From assembly GCA_036346275.1 (NCBI GenBank), contig CM070713.1, positions 56,229,567-56,293,566 on the forward strand: a DNA stretch of 64,000 bases, given 5' to 3'. This DNA comes from Otatea glauca. Taxonomy: Eukaryota > Streptophyta > Magnoliopsida > Poales > Poaceae. Both the position numbers and the translations under genes were made by a program. The notes beneath the pieces are model-generated. The model searched no databases. It had not been told where the DNA came from and saw nothing but the letters and a program-made list of their open reading frames with translations. Shown here one piece after another: positions 1-11,299 of the stretch; the stretch's first letter is position 1, and every line of letters begins with the position of its first letter.

Positions 1-2090
1 CCTAGCCACCCATCTACGCAGCTGATGATGAGCCACTGTCTCGAACTTTCCACGAAAATGATGGAGAACAACTCGTGCGCGTAGCTATGCATTTAACTGA
101 AAAAAAATGATAACCATATCTAACAAAGACAATTCAAGCGATATATACGTATGCTGCTGTGCACTTAAAAAAACAATTCTCACAGCACGAAACCTATTAT
201 AGAGGTGCTTCTGTGTTTTTTCTTTCAAAAGTGGTATAAATATTAAAATATGAATGAATTGTTGGTAGTGATTTTTTATTCTTTTACTTGTTTCAAAATT
301 TATGTAATTTTTATTGGGTGGGAAAGTATGAAAAGCACTACTCAACAACATATTAGGCAAATAACTCGTATTTTCTTAGCAACTTAAGCGAGTAGGTAGG
401 CCGGCTGAAGCTGGCCCCAATAAAGCAAAGGGATGGAAGGAGCAAGGAAGCGACAGGAGCTCCGATCATGAGGCGACCCAGCGTCTTGCTGGACCGTACA
501 TATGAGCGATTTTGGTCGCATGTACGTGAAGGGCGGCGTGCGCCTGCGTTCGCATGTAGGGTTTAGGGCCGGCACAGCACGCCGAAGCTGTCCGAGGCTC
601 GGTGCAATCTCTCTGTGTCCTGGAGTAGTCGCCGTCATGCTGGCTGGAGATCGATTCCGCGGTGTCCGGCCCACACGCGCTAGCTCGTGCCGCTAAATGA
701 CCGTTCAGCCGGCGAGCGCAGGTGAGGCGTGCCTGCAAGTTACCTGAACTTGAATGTCAAGAATGCACTGGTAAAAGGCAGAAGTAGATCAACTGGATCG
801 AAAGACCTGCAGCAGCTGCCGTGGATTCACTGGCATCGCGGCGCAAGAACGTGACCAGCTCGTCCTCCGCTTTGCCAGCGTCCAGAGGCTCAGTGACAAG
901 ACTTGCGAGAGGAGGAAGAAAAACAGTGAAGTCTGCATGCAAGCACATGTAACGGTTCAACGCATTCACTTAAGTAGCCATCAATGGCCGAGATTGAATG
1001 GATGGAAAGAAGGATTGATCCAACGGTGGAATGACTTCCAAAAGTTTATTGAAATACTGTAGTTTTTTTAGCTCTTTGTCTTTATCTGCACTTTAATTGA
1101 GTTATGCTGTAATTTCCTTTTACCGCCTTTCAAACATCGTAAGATTTGAGGGTATAAAACCCTGTGGGTGAAAGAAGAAAAGATACAGTTCCACCTAATT
1201 GATAAGAGTCTGGTAGTAGTAGTATAGAACTAGTTACTTTCCTCTTTTGTTAGGGTGAATCTAGTTGATTTTGGTGCATGATTTTGAAGATCAGAATTGG
1301 TTTTTGGTCAGTTTGAGTCTGGGTCCTGACACTCAGTTCCACGGATCAGAGCATCACGCCACGCGAGCGACTGCAGCCTCGGCGCGGGACTCGCCGCGAG
1401 CTGGAAGCACCGCTCGACGATCAACTTCTCTAGCAGAGACGCGCTGACGACACTAACCTCCTGGAAGTTGAACGCATCAAGGATCAGCTCCAGGCAAGGA
1501 GTTCGTCGACATCTTCTGCGAGCTTGCTCAGGCTTCGAAATTTTTCTGGCTCTACTACTAGGTGGTCCCGATGGACACCAACGTTTACCAAACCGTGCAC
1601 GAAATCGCCACACATGCTCACAGTTTCCTGCATACAACGCTAGCTAGCTAGCATAAATGATTGGCAGTACGACATAAACTGCAAGCACCGTTGGTACACC
1701 AGCAATAATTTCCTTGCGGTTGCCGCCGAGAAAACGATAGGGGGAGGACGAGAAGGAAGAAGGAGCAACACCGCAATCAAAGAACCAAGCCGATCACCTT
1801 CAAGTTCGTCCACACATCACATATGCGTGTCATGTCCCCGTGTTCTGCACTGGCCGACTGCCCAATCCCCACGCTTTCAGCGATGCCGGCCGGCCTGCAC
1901 TCCCCCGCCGCGCCACCTGCGGCTAGCCCGCGCCCATGCTGCACTGCACTGGCACCGTGGGCTCGATAGTTCGCCCGCCAGCGAAGAATGCCGGAACCGA
2001 CATGCACAGCCTGATGTCTAGGTTCACAACTTAAGATCCAGTGAGACAACATATGTTGCGGCCATCTTTGTGTTGTGATGAGTAATTGAT
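1..2090. other. Intergenic sequence, no gene assigned
   Basis: AT-rich sequence alternates with short GC-rich blocks at about 385-740, 1330-1640 and 1820-2030. Both strands show short open stretches in the GC-rich blocks, but none gives a family I recognise. One plus-strand stretch at about 1494-1640 looks protein-like (it begins KEFVDIFCELAQASKFFWLYY and then meets a TAG) and may be an old exon. No RNA gene or transposon end was identified. Confidence 0.4.
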
Positions 2091-2094
2091 GATT

Positions 2095-2600
2095 TTGAGA
2101 TGAGTTTCAAGGATCGGTGGTCAAACCGAAGTGGGTGCTGCAGTCCGGCCAGCCAAGACATAGCGGTCTGACCGGTGTTGCCTAAGTGCTCAGACTGGCC
2201 AAGTGTAGACGATCTGACCGGCTTAGTGCAAGCGGTCAGACCGGGCTTGGTGATTTGACCGGCAGGCAATCTAATCGCCATGGGTGTGGTGTGTTGTGTT
2301 GAGTTGTGTGGATTTCAGTTGAGTTCTTAGTGCATATGGATTGCATTGATTCACTTAGATTAAAAGTTAGACAAGTTTTAGGGTTAAATTCGAGCTGTTC
2401 TGGTCCATCAGTAGAAGAGTGGTTAGACTGTAGTTTTTCCGCCGGTCCGGCCTGGATATGGCAGTCAGATCAGTCTTACAGTAGGCATGGGTTTCTTTCA
2501 CTGATTTTGATCTTCGTAGCTTCCAATAGCTACCAGAGTGAAAAAATAGCCGAATACTCGGAGAAAAAGTTGTAAACAGTCATTCAACCCCTCTGGCCTA
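2095..2600. repeat. Degenerate retrotransposon-like repeat with CGGTCTGACCGG palindromes
   Basis: Variants of the near-palindrome CGGTCTGACCGG/CGGTCAGACCGG recur at about 2160-2260, with weaker copies near 2110 and 2440. This motif series is familiar from decayed gypsy-type LTRs in grass genomes. No TG...CA borders or target duplication were found, so this is a remnant and the family is only suggested. Confidence 0.4.
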
Positions 2601-3170
2601 GATTTGTCACAGTTTCGATCGTATCTATTCACGAACTGTCCTGTTGTGTTGTGAATATATCATGATTGCTGACTCGAGAGGCCGGGCAAACATACTGCAG
2701 CTTGAATTGAAGTTCCATAGGCAAAGAGTTCAATGCACGTACCGAGGCAGCCATTTCGCCCATATGATTGATTTGTTAAGAGTCCTCAATTTTCTATTCT
2801 AGTGCATTAACTAAGTGTCTAAAGGATCAAGCATGGCGCATGGTTAAGTCACAAGATAACACGAAGCCTCGATCAAATTGCCATAACAAAACAAAGCTTC
2901 CTTTAGTTTCTTAATTTGCTCTAACCAATGCTAAGATATATATCTGAGCAGCCTCTTCTTGTAAGGCGGCAATGGCGCGGGCGACCGTGTCTCCACCGAC
3001 GAGGCTGCCGTTGTTCTTGCCATGAGCGTGGCCGTGCCGCTGCGGCGTCCGTGACTCCGTGGTGATCCAGCCGAAGCGGTGGGACGTGATGCGGTCGGCG
3101 CGCGTGGGAGGTAGTCACTGGAGTAGTATTTGGCGGTGCGATGGCGGAAAGCGGTCTGGGAACGGAGTTC

Positions 3171-3489
3171 TGTTGATTTCAGTACTGAATCATGAATACA
3201 TGCATATGAATATAGATGTCATCGTAACTTAACGTCTTTTCTTTATTTTCTCTTTTTATGTTATTTTCTGTTTTTTTTGTTATCCTCAAACTCACGGGAT
3301 ACGTACCTTTTTATAATATGCGGACCACACAATCAACTTGCTAACCAAGACAACAACTAAACTTAGAAAGTCTAACTAATGAAACAAATTAACTGATTTG
3401 ATCCGATTATCAATTACATTATGATCTTTACTTGTCTTGCACGACACGACAAGTCAACAGTTTTGGCAAGTATTGATTACTTTCCAACA
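3171..3489 (-). repeat. 3' LTR of the short LTR element
   Basis: This 319-bp repeat aligns with 4151-4750 once the MITE in the latter is removed. Shared landmarks include the T-rich block at 3233-3290, the 'atcctcaaactcac' block and the end 'tttccaaca'. It carries no MITE, so it preserves the unoccupied form of the insertion site near 3475-3482. Confidence 0.75.
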
Positions 3490-4150
3490 ATCTCCTCTCT
3501 AATCAAGACTTGTTGACTCTAGCTCATTGAGGCAATCGATCTAAACTACGATTTGCTCAACTCATACTCAACACATGATAGTAAATGCATCTCCTTAGCA
3601 TTCCGGATTCATTTTCGACGGACTTGACTCAAGACGACAAAAACATCTCATCAACGTCCCGGGCTCATCTCTCATGGACTCAACTTAGGATGGCAAACAC
3701 ATCCCCTTAACGTTCTGAACTCATCTCCCACGGCCTCAACTTAGGCCAGCTTCATGGCATCGCATGACCACCTCGCTCTTAGGACAATGAACATCACTAT
3801 CACCGACCGCTTCACAATGTTGATCTTTGGTGTGCCATCACCATAGCACCATGACACGCTGTTGGTCACCACCTCGCATAGAGCCTCGACGTTGCCGCAA
3901 CCTCTTGCTCCCAACCTCTGTGACACTATGTCACCTATGTCGTCGCTCCTCGACATAGCACCAGAAGGCACCATCTTCACTTATCCTATGTCATGGACCC
4001 ATATACACCGCCACAGCCACACTCGATGCACTATTGGATTCCTCTCAACACTATGTCACTCAACAACGATAGCCTGCCCCGATGCCCAACAATGGTGGCC
4101 TTATCTGAGGCAAGCACGACACAAAGGTTAGAACCTCGCTCTGATATCAA

Positions 4151-4750
4151 TGGTTGGTTTTAGCTCTAGATCATGAACACACACATGAACATGAGAAAAA
4201 CACAATAGCACAGATATTTTTTTCGGACGTCGCCACAACTTGATGTCTTTTCTTTATTTTTTCTTTTTATGTTGTTTTCTATTTTTTGTTATCCTCAAAC
4301 TCACAAGATACACGTCCTTTTATGGTGGTGGAACACCCAATCAACTTACTAACCAAGAAAAAACTAAACTTGAAAAGACTAAAGAAACAAACTAACTGAT
4401 TTGATCCGATTGCCGATTGCATCGTGATCTTTACTTATCTTGCACGATATGACGAGTCAATAGTTTTAGCAAATCTTATTACTATCCCCGATCACAAATA
4501 GTTATCGTTTTAGACATTGACATGGTCTCTACAACATAACTTTGATCAATAATTTATATTAGAATATATTTATAAAACATAATAAAACTATAATATTATG
4601 AAAGTACTTTTTGAGAGAAATCTACCCATATAGTTTTCATGAATCAAATTTAAATATTTTAAAAGATATTGATTGTCAAAGTTTCGTAAATTTAACTTCA
4701 CCTATATCCAAAACGATAACTATTTACGATTGTAGGAGTACTTTCCAACA
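4151..4750 (-). repeat. 5' LTR of the short LTR element, split by a MITE
   Basis: This is the second copy of the LTR, about 338 bp of LTR plus about 262 bp of MITE. On the minus strand the PBS follows its end directly, which marks it as the 5' LTR. Base differences from the other copy are frequent, so the insertion is old. Confidence 0.75.
4480..4741. mobile_element. Stowaway-like MITE inside the LTR
   Basis: The ends are inverted copies of each other: 'gatcacaaatagttatcgtt' on the left and 'aacgataactatttacgat' on the right. The interior is AT-rich and non-coding. Comparison with the MITE-free LTR at 3171-3489 shows insertion at a TA, as expected for Tc1/mariner-type (Stowaway) MITEs. The same family recurs at 25216-26062 and 29728-29965. 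Confidence 0.8.
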
Positions 4751-4755
4751 AGCTC

Positions 4756-5545
4756 AAGTACTACCATGCGAAGGTGATCGTCGTGCGCCAGGCGCCACCG
4801 CCACTGGGTTCCTACGGCCCTAGGTAAGGTCCGCTCGATTGTGATCCAATGGTTGGCCAGAGGCCTGAAAGTTGGTCACGCATTTTAGGTAGAGCAGTCC
4901 TTTAATGAAAAATTGTATAAATTTTAAAAAATCGAAGAGATAAGTAATCATAGTCTATCTTTTATTTATACTTTAATATTTATACATCCGTACAAAAGTA
5001 CCTCTCTTCTACTTAAAGGTTCTCTAGTTAATTTTTACTGTCTCCCGTGGTCCCAAATCAGATCGCGAATTTTATCCGCGAATCAGAATCGCGATCCAAT
5101 TTTTGTGTCTCCTTCGAACCGTTAGATCATAGTCCGGCGGACAGCATTAAATCGGGAGAGACGTTGCCGTGCAACTCTTTCATAAACGTCCCTTCAACTA
5201 TATTGTATTACACATTTTTAACCCCTTTTGCTCGTGGCAGAAGATCTCTGTTTCTACGATCGTGGAGTCGCGCGAAACCTCGGGCGCGCCGTTGTCGCCG
5301 AGACGCCGAGCACAGGATCACGACGAGGACGCGATCCGGCGGTGGGTGGTCGCGTTGATTTTTGGTGGTTTCCTCGAGGAAGTTAGTAATGGCGGTCCGG
5401 TCTCAAGACGTGTTGCTCGGCGTCCGGCTGCGTCGTAAGAAGGGGCGGCGCCGACGTGCCAGCCGGAGCGCGAGAGCTCCGTAATGGCGCGCTTTCTGCA
5501 GGCAATGCAATGGCGTCGGCCAAACCAGCGAACTCAAACCTCAAC
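4756..5545. other. Intergenic sequence, no gene assigned
   Basis: 4751-4822 is GC-rich and could continue the GC-rich block left of the LTR element. 4890-5030 is AT-rich and loosely resembles 57390-57490. 5230-5480 is GC-rich with overlapping open stretches that match nothing I recognise. Confidence 0.35.
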
Positions 5546-5554
5546 TCTTCGTCG

Positions 5555-5980
5555 CAGAGTTGATGATTAGTGACAACATGTCAGGATTTTTTCGGATAGA
5601 CGTCGACAGAAGGAGGTGGATGGAATTGATTTGCATGTCCTCTGGAACCTCTGGAAGGAAAAAAATAACAGGATCTTCAATACCACTTCCTGTTCTCCCA
5701 CGCAATTGTCTAGCATTGTTGTCCAGGATGTCTACAACCGCAAGTTGGCATTTCAATGTGCGGCCGCGTTGCCTTGACTGCTTTCGTCGTTTTGACTGTT
5801 TCAAGTAGTACTTCTATTGTCCTCCTGTAATCTTTTCCTTACTTTTCCTACCTTTTTCTTTTGTCTATCTCGTTACAGTTAACTCTTATGTGATCGAATT
5901 TCCTATGGTATTATGTACCCTTTGCTCCCCTATCTTAATGTATAACAGAGTTCCTGTCCTTACATTTCAAAAAAAAAACC
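5555..5980 (+). mobile_element. LINE 3' fragment with poly(A) tail
   Basis: A plus-strand stretch reading VLWNLWKEKNNRIFN (around 5640-5690) matches the conserved C-terminal segment of plant non-LTR retrotransposon reverse-transcriptase proteins (WxLWKxRNxRxF). It ends with a stop shortly before 5780. About 190 bp of T-rich 3' UTR follows, then a run of A at 5969-5978. The 5' part is missing, as is usual for LINE insertions. Confidence 0.65.
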
Positions 5981-6064
5981 AACGTCCTCGCGCTGCATGG
6001 AGAGAGACAAAGCCGGCAAGGACATGGTGAGGCACTCAGCGCCCCGTTATTGGACAAAGATTAA

Positions 6065-6295
6065 AGGCATATTTGTTTTAGCTTTTGATTCTAGATTATG
6101 TCCCTAAAAGCAGAATAAAAAACAAACAGCATGATTCTAGAATCTGATTCTCACAATTCAACCTATCCATATACACTAGAATTCACAATCTACTTCATAT
6201 GTACTTTTGGATTCCAGCTTTTGAAGAATCAACTTCTGTACAACCACAATCTAGAATAAGCTTTTAGAGAATTCAAAGCTGAAACAAACAAGCCT
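6065..6295. mobile_element. MITE with short terminal inverted repeats
   Basis: The left end AGGCATATTTGTTTTAGCTTT and the inverse of the right end (AGGCTTGTTTGTTTCAGCTTT) match over about 20 bp. The 231-bp interior is AT-rich and non-coding. I could not fix the target duplication, so the superfamily is left open. Confidence 0.55.
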
Positions 6296-6762
6296 AATAA
6301 TCCGTTAAATCAGCCGGTTTTCTATCATAGGACATGCGGCATTTATCAAGGTTTACACTCATATTAGTGATTAGTCACATTATCACAGAAAGTTCACTTC
6401 AAACCTTCAACCAAGGTAAATTGCATGGCTTCTCATTAAGTCATGACCATCTTTTAGAAGGCACAAACAAAAATTGCGAGTTGCGGCAGGTCCATGTAAG
6501 AAACGCCTACATCTACATGCTAACATGCAGTCATAAAAGCTAAAGTTACTCAAGGTTTCCACCATACATGGCTCAATCAGGCCACCGCACTACATGTCTT
6601 TCATGCATTTCTGGGACTGTTGGAAGGTTCAACGCATCGCTGGTGCGAACGTGCAACTTCTATCTTGCATAGTTTAAATTTGCCACGATATCATTATGCT
6701 CGATGGAAAAAGATGATCTTCGATCCTCCAGTTCTTTCCACTACTTGAAACTCTCTAAATAT

Positions 6763-9643
6763 CTAGATGCGATCCAGCCAGCTGCCAATACTTTCCTGTG
6801 AACCGAACTGCAAGTCCTGTCGCGAGACGAAAGAAAGACATGATCAAATTTGTCATAACAAACATATGGGCACCATGAAGATCAAAGGCAAAAACTTACA
6901 GCAAGCTGAAGATCTGGGGGTGTGCCAAGGTCTACATTGTGGAGATCAGGTAATCCATACAGCGCATTCAGGTTCTTGTCAAGCGACTCATTCCTGCTCT
7001 GCGACAGGATTGGGCAGTCAAAATGAAGCAATGTTTCATGATCGAAGGAATCCAAGACCTCGCCACAATGCAGGGATTCGTCCAAGTTAGACCAAGCCTG
7101 AGGTGCTGCTTCAAAAGCCTGAGGCTCTCTGGCGCACCATGCAGGGTTCTCAGCTTCATCCTTCAGGCTAACAATAGGTATGTTTGGTTCTACTTCCTGT
7201 GGTAATCGACATATCAAAAGCACAAAGTTATTAGTCTCAAATGGTCAACAGGTCACTCAAACAATATTTCAGCAAAGCACCAACAAAAATGAAAACAGAA
7301 AAGCTCAGATGTATTCACTGTCTCAATAAGAGTAAGGTACTATTTCCAGGATATTGAGATTAATGCTTCTATACTCCATTGTAAAAGAATAACTGTACAA
7401 ACTCTAAATCATCTATGGACTATGGTTACTATTGGTTGGGTGTGGGTTCTGAAACCTGATTATTTTCCTACCAGGACACCGGCACTAGTTTCCAAATGGT
7501 CTTTAGTGGTAACCAGGATTCTGGATAACGGCTAGATGCAGATCAGCTAAACTCCTCAACTGCTTAAAGACTTTTGTGCAAATGCGCAGTTTCCTTTTTT
7601 GCAAACATACAAGCATTTTCTCAATTATTATCGGTCTTTCCTCAAATCTTCTCTTACAGAAAACTGGTCTAATCAAAGGCCTTGATCTACACCACAAATT
7701 TCATGCATGTCAATGGTTTCAAAAGGTTAATGTGAGTTACCTGGTCCTGCAAGATGGGAGCATCCTGCTCGGTTTCACATGGACTGCTCTTTGGGCGACA
7801 TGGCTGTGGGGTGTTTGTCTTTGGAGTTTTTGGACCAATCCTTGCAGCAAATGCATCAGATTCTTCGTCAGCAGTTTCTGATTCAGGCTTGTCCGTCTGC
7901 TTTGCCTGCAATTGATAAAAGATTTTGGAAACAACAAGCTCCCCGTCATTTTCCTCTTCCTCTTCCCCAAGATGGTATTGATGCATCACCCAGTTAGCTT
8001 TATCAGGTTTGCCACCTCTTTGCGAACTTTTGTACAGAACCATTATTTTCTTCCAACCTTTCTTAACACCATTGTCATATATGGTTTTCGATTTACCAGT
8101 CTTGTGCCACCTCACATGCTCATCAGAAACAGTATGATCACTTTTGCTGATCCTTCGACGCTTGCGTTGGCCACAACCATATGCATTTGAAACTCTATGG
8201 AAGAAATGAGCGCTGCTTCCATCTTTCTTCATACCTATAAGGATGAGCAGGAAACAAGTTCAGAGCATGAACAAACTAATGAATTCATAAACACCTATAC
8301 CATCTCGAGATAAGAATTCCCTACCAGGAAGATTTTCAGGGTGTGAATAGCAGATTCCTTCATCGTTCTCTATAGTTGGAATAAATTCATCAATGAACAT
8401 ATGGGGCTTTGAACATCCCAGACCATTTTTTCTTCTAAATGTTCAAGCAATTCCAAATCAGATGGATCAAACTTGACACCAGCAGGCAGACCAGGCCACT
8501 GTGTAGCAACCTGCAAATGATGAAATGCAGCAAAATGTTCCTTAGAAGACACAACTTTCTACTATCGAATGTGAGCTGAAATGAATTACATTTTGCATGC
8601 AGCTGTCATGCTGTAGCTTCTGTGAGTTAATACAGGAATGTATTAACTATTCTAGTTCAAAGCCTTATATTGGTATTGCTCTGGAATCAAGCAAATTAAT
8701 AGCCTATCCCCGCCGGTTACTATGTTCCTATTGCTCCATATTTCCTCATTTGTTACCATTTACAATATAACTATCTTAGCCAGCTATCAACTAAAGAATA
8801 CAATTTATAAACTGATCATGTACCAGAAGCAGGTTTCTAGTGAGGATGCGCCAAAATTTTAAGGAGCAGAGTTCTTACAAAGTATGAACTTACAAAAGTA
8901 GGTGGTCATTAAAAAGTCTAAACGCACTTACATCACTGTTATCAATCAGATGCTTGCAGTTGGGACATTCCCTCCGTGCTTCTGCGCCCAATTCACTTAT
9001 TTGGCGATTAGAGCAATTAGTCGCGTTTCTTATCTTCTTAGCAACTCCCCGACCAGTTATAAGCCACGACCTGCAGCAAGAGAAGCATGTTGGTGTTTGG
9101 TACCTGGTCATAAATACTTCGGCTACAACATTAGACGATAACCATGAGTTCAGGACAACGTTGATTGGAAGACCAGTACATAATAACATGATGTTGGGGG
9201 CTGGGCTCCAGTTTACTAAATGTGATACAATGATTAAACAGACAATCCCGCTTTGTGTTCCATTTACTAATGTGGAGAGCAATCCCAGCAAAAAAATTCT
9301 GTCACAAGCCGGAACAGTAGGGCGGTCTGCTGTGCACACCCAATTCGAACTAGAATGTGAGCGAAGTAAGCACAAACAAGTTTGCGAAACAACCAATAAA
9401 TTCCAGCTCCGTACTTTCATCACATTCACATTGCTGCAAGTATTCTGGAAGAAATTAGTAATGTACAAAACGCAGCTGATCATCTTTCACCTGACATGCA
9501 TATATATTCTGGGTGATTAAGCAACTGTGTGTCCATGGCTCCGTATGAATGACTTGGCGTATGGCGTATGTACAAAACGAACAAACAAGCCCTAGTCCCT
9601 AAATAATCTGGTCCCGGAGGGTGGGGGGATAGTACCTCGCCAT
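6763..9643 (-). CDS. SOG1-like NAC transcription factor, six exons, with a one-base deletion in exon 3
   Basis: SOG1 is a plant NAC factor activated by ATM/ATR phosphorylation of SQ motifs after DNA damage; it acts in the nucleus. Coding exons on the minus strand: 9643-9636, 9070-8932, 8510-8325, 8234-7741, 7196-6900, 6816-6763, all with GT-AG borders. The N-terminus MARSWLITGRG resembles the start of SOG1, followed by CPNCKHLIDNSD. NAC motifs: WPGLPAGVKFDPSD, HFFHR, WHKTG, KKIMVLY, NWVMHQYHLG and VVSKIFYQ. The C-terminus has SQ sites in PILSQS and FGSQES, as in SOG1. Exon 3 has six A at 8427-8432 where frame and family need seven. As written, translation shifts after LEEK and stops about 20 codons later. 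Counting the missing base the protein would be about 392 aa, somewhat short for SOG1. It could be a pseudogene, a null allele or an assembly error; all other exons look intact. The rice paralog SGL is an alternative assignment. Confidence 0.85.
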
Positions 9644-9820
9644 GGCGGCGTCGGGTCCCGGTGACGATCGGGACGCCCAAACAAGCAAGCGCGCGAGGGG
9701 AGGAATCGGCGCGGGCGGCGGCGCGAGGGCTCTCCGCCTTGCAGCCTCCCTCTGGTTTTGTTCACCCGAGTCGCTCTCTCTCGCCAAGCGAAGTAATCGA
9801 TCAATCTCCCCCTTCCTCCT

Positions 9821-9884
9821 CGCTGATAGACTACACCGCTGATAGACTACACCACCACCACCACCATCACCACCATCACCACCA
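9821..9884. repeat. 16-bp tandem duplication and CCA/CAC microsatellite upstream of the SOG1-like gene
   Basis: The 16-mer CGCTGATAGACTACAC occurs twice in tandem (9821-9836 and 9837-9852). A (CAC/CAT)n run to 9884 follows. Both lie about 180-240 bp upstream of the SOG1-like start codon, so in its 5' UTR or proximal promoter. Confidence 0.85.
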
Positions 9885-9889
9885 CTTAC

Positions 9890-10480
9890 TAGTAGCACAT
9901 TGGTCTGGTGGTGGTAGTGCCGCGTGCTTGGCGCGAAAGCTCGCGGCAAAGGCGGGAAGCTGTCTCTCTCTCTCTACCCTTTTGCCTCCTTTTGTCTCGG
10001 GAATCTCGGATGCCGCCGCCGCCGCGGTGCCCGCCCATTGCTGCTTCCTTCGCAAGCTGAACGCAGAGTCAAAAAAAAGAAGAAGAAAAAAGACAGCGCC
10101 TTATTTATTTCTGCTGTGTGTACGTGCTGGTGCCTTCTCGCCTTCCCTTAACGGGCCCAGTGCAGCGGCCTGTCTCGTGAAGCCCAGCCCAACCTGCTAC
10201 ACTGCAGGAGCACTCTCCCAGAAAAGTTTCTCCGGATTTTCGCATCTGCTCACGGTTGGGCTTTGGACCCAAACTCACGAGAACTACCATCATTTTTCGT
10301 TTCTTCCATTTTTATGGCTAATTTGTTCTTCGTGGGTGTAAGGCATTGATTGGAGATTGCTGTCTTCCAAATTCCAACTGGGAATATGGCGACACGCCAA
10401 CACCTGACCTGACGACAAAAACGACGTCTACCTTACCAGGATTTACTTTACCCAACCGAGCTTGAAGATCGCCTTTCAGC
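9890..10480. other. Upstream region of the SOG1-like gene
   Basis: GC-rich to about 10060, then mixed. It probably holds the 5' UTR and promoter of the minus-strand SOG1-like gene. I could not assign a TATA box. A 226-aa plus-strand open stretch that crosses the His-coding microsatellite is not considered a gene. Confidence 0.4.
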
Positions 10481-11299
10481 GGTATTGATTTTCATCGAAA
10501 TCGGTAAAAACCAAAGAAACTCAAAATCAATATATTTGAACTCGAAGGTCATACAGCGATAAAAAAAAACGAAAATCGATCGATTTTACTGATTTTCAAT
10601 CGGTTTATATCAAAAATCACCGCATTGAGCGAAAATTGGAAAAAAAATCAAGAAAATTTGCAAAAACTTTGCAAAAGAATGATGGAAAAATTTGTAAAAA
10701 CCTAGTAAATGCCCAAAAGAATCAGAAAAAATGTTATAAATATATAAAATATATATATGAAAAATACGAAAAAAATTCAACACGACCTTTCCTACATTTT
10801 AAGACAACGTCAAGTTGTAAAGTACACATTTTGCAATAATAGCACAACTATAAAAAAAATATGAAAATATTTTGGCATAACCTTTGCTATATTTTAAACA
10901 ATCTCAAGTTGTAAAGTAGGCATTTAGCAATAATATCCCAACAAATAACCTTTCATTTCAATACCATTCACAAATCAATCCAACGAGTTCACAGCTTAAT
11001 GTCCATGGCATATGATATTTGAAATCAACATTTCTCACTGAAAATGAATGCTCGCACTTCGTATAGTTTCGTCGTCCTTTCATTGCCATACATATACCAT
11101 GTTGGATCTACATGAATGCTATGTTAGTAAAAAATTGAGTTGCAATGAAATAAAATATTACCTTTGGGGCTACAGGTAGTATTGTTGAATATACACTGGT
11201 TGGCCATATTGTACTCCTCAATGGACATTATCACTAATCCTCGTTTAGGTAGCAACTCCGCTTTGTATTCGTGCCAACTTTGCTCCGTTCATGGGCTAG

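Larger units (their letters stand above)
3171..4750 (-). mobile_element. Short non-autonomous LTR retrotransposon (TRIM-like), with MITE insertion
   Basis: Two direct repeats flank about 660 bp of internal DNA with no recognisable gag or pol. Read on the minus strand, the right repeat is the 5' LTR. It is followed by a primer-binding site (TGATATCAGAGC at 4138-4149, one base from the initiator-tRNA-Met type TGGTATCAGAGC). A purine tract (AGAGAGGAGA, about 3490-3502) lies just before the left (3') LTR. The LTRs begin TGTTGG and end in CA. The flanks are AGTTC (3166-3170) and AGCTC (4751-4755), a 5-bp target duplication with one change. Lack of coding sequence and small size make this TRIM-like; the PBS suggests a copia-type parent. 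Confidence 0.75.

Noticed and set aside
8890..9520. Long open stretches on both strands (about 190 codons each)
   Set aside because: Only the minus-strand part 9070-8932 is coding (SOG1-like exon 2). The rest is intron read-through and its complement.
9661..10341. 226-codon plus-strand open stretch with a His run
   Set aside because: It lies over exon 1 and the promoter of the minus-strand SOG1-like gene. The His run is only the CAC microsatellite, and no domain is seen.
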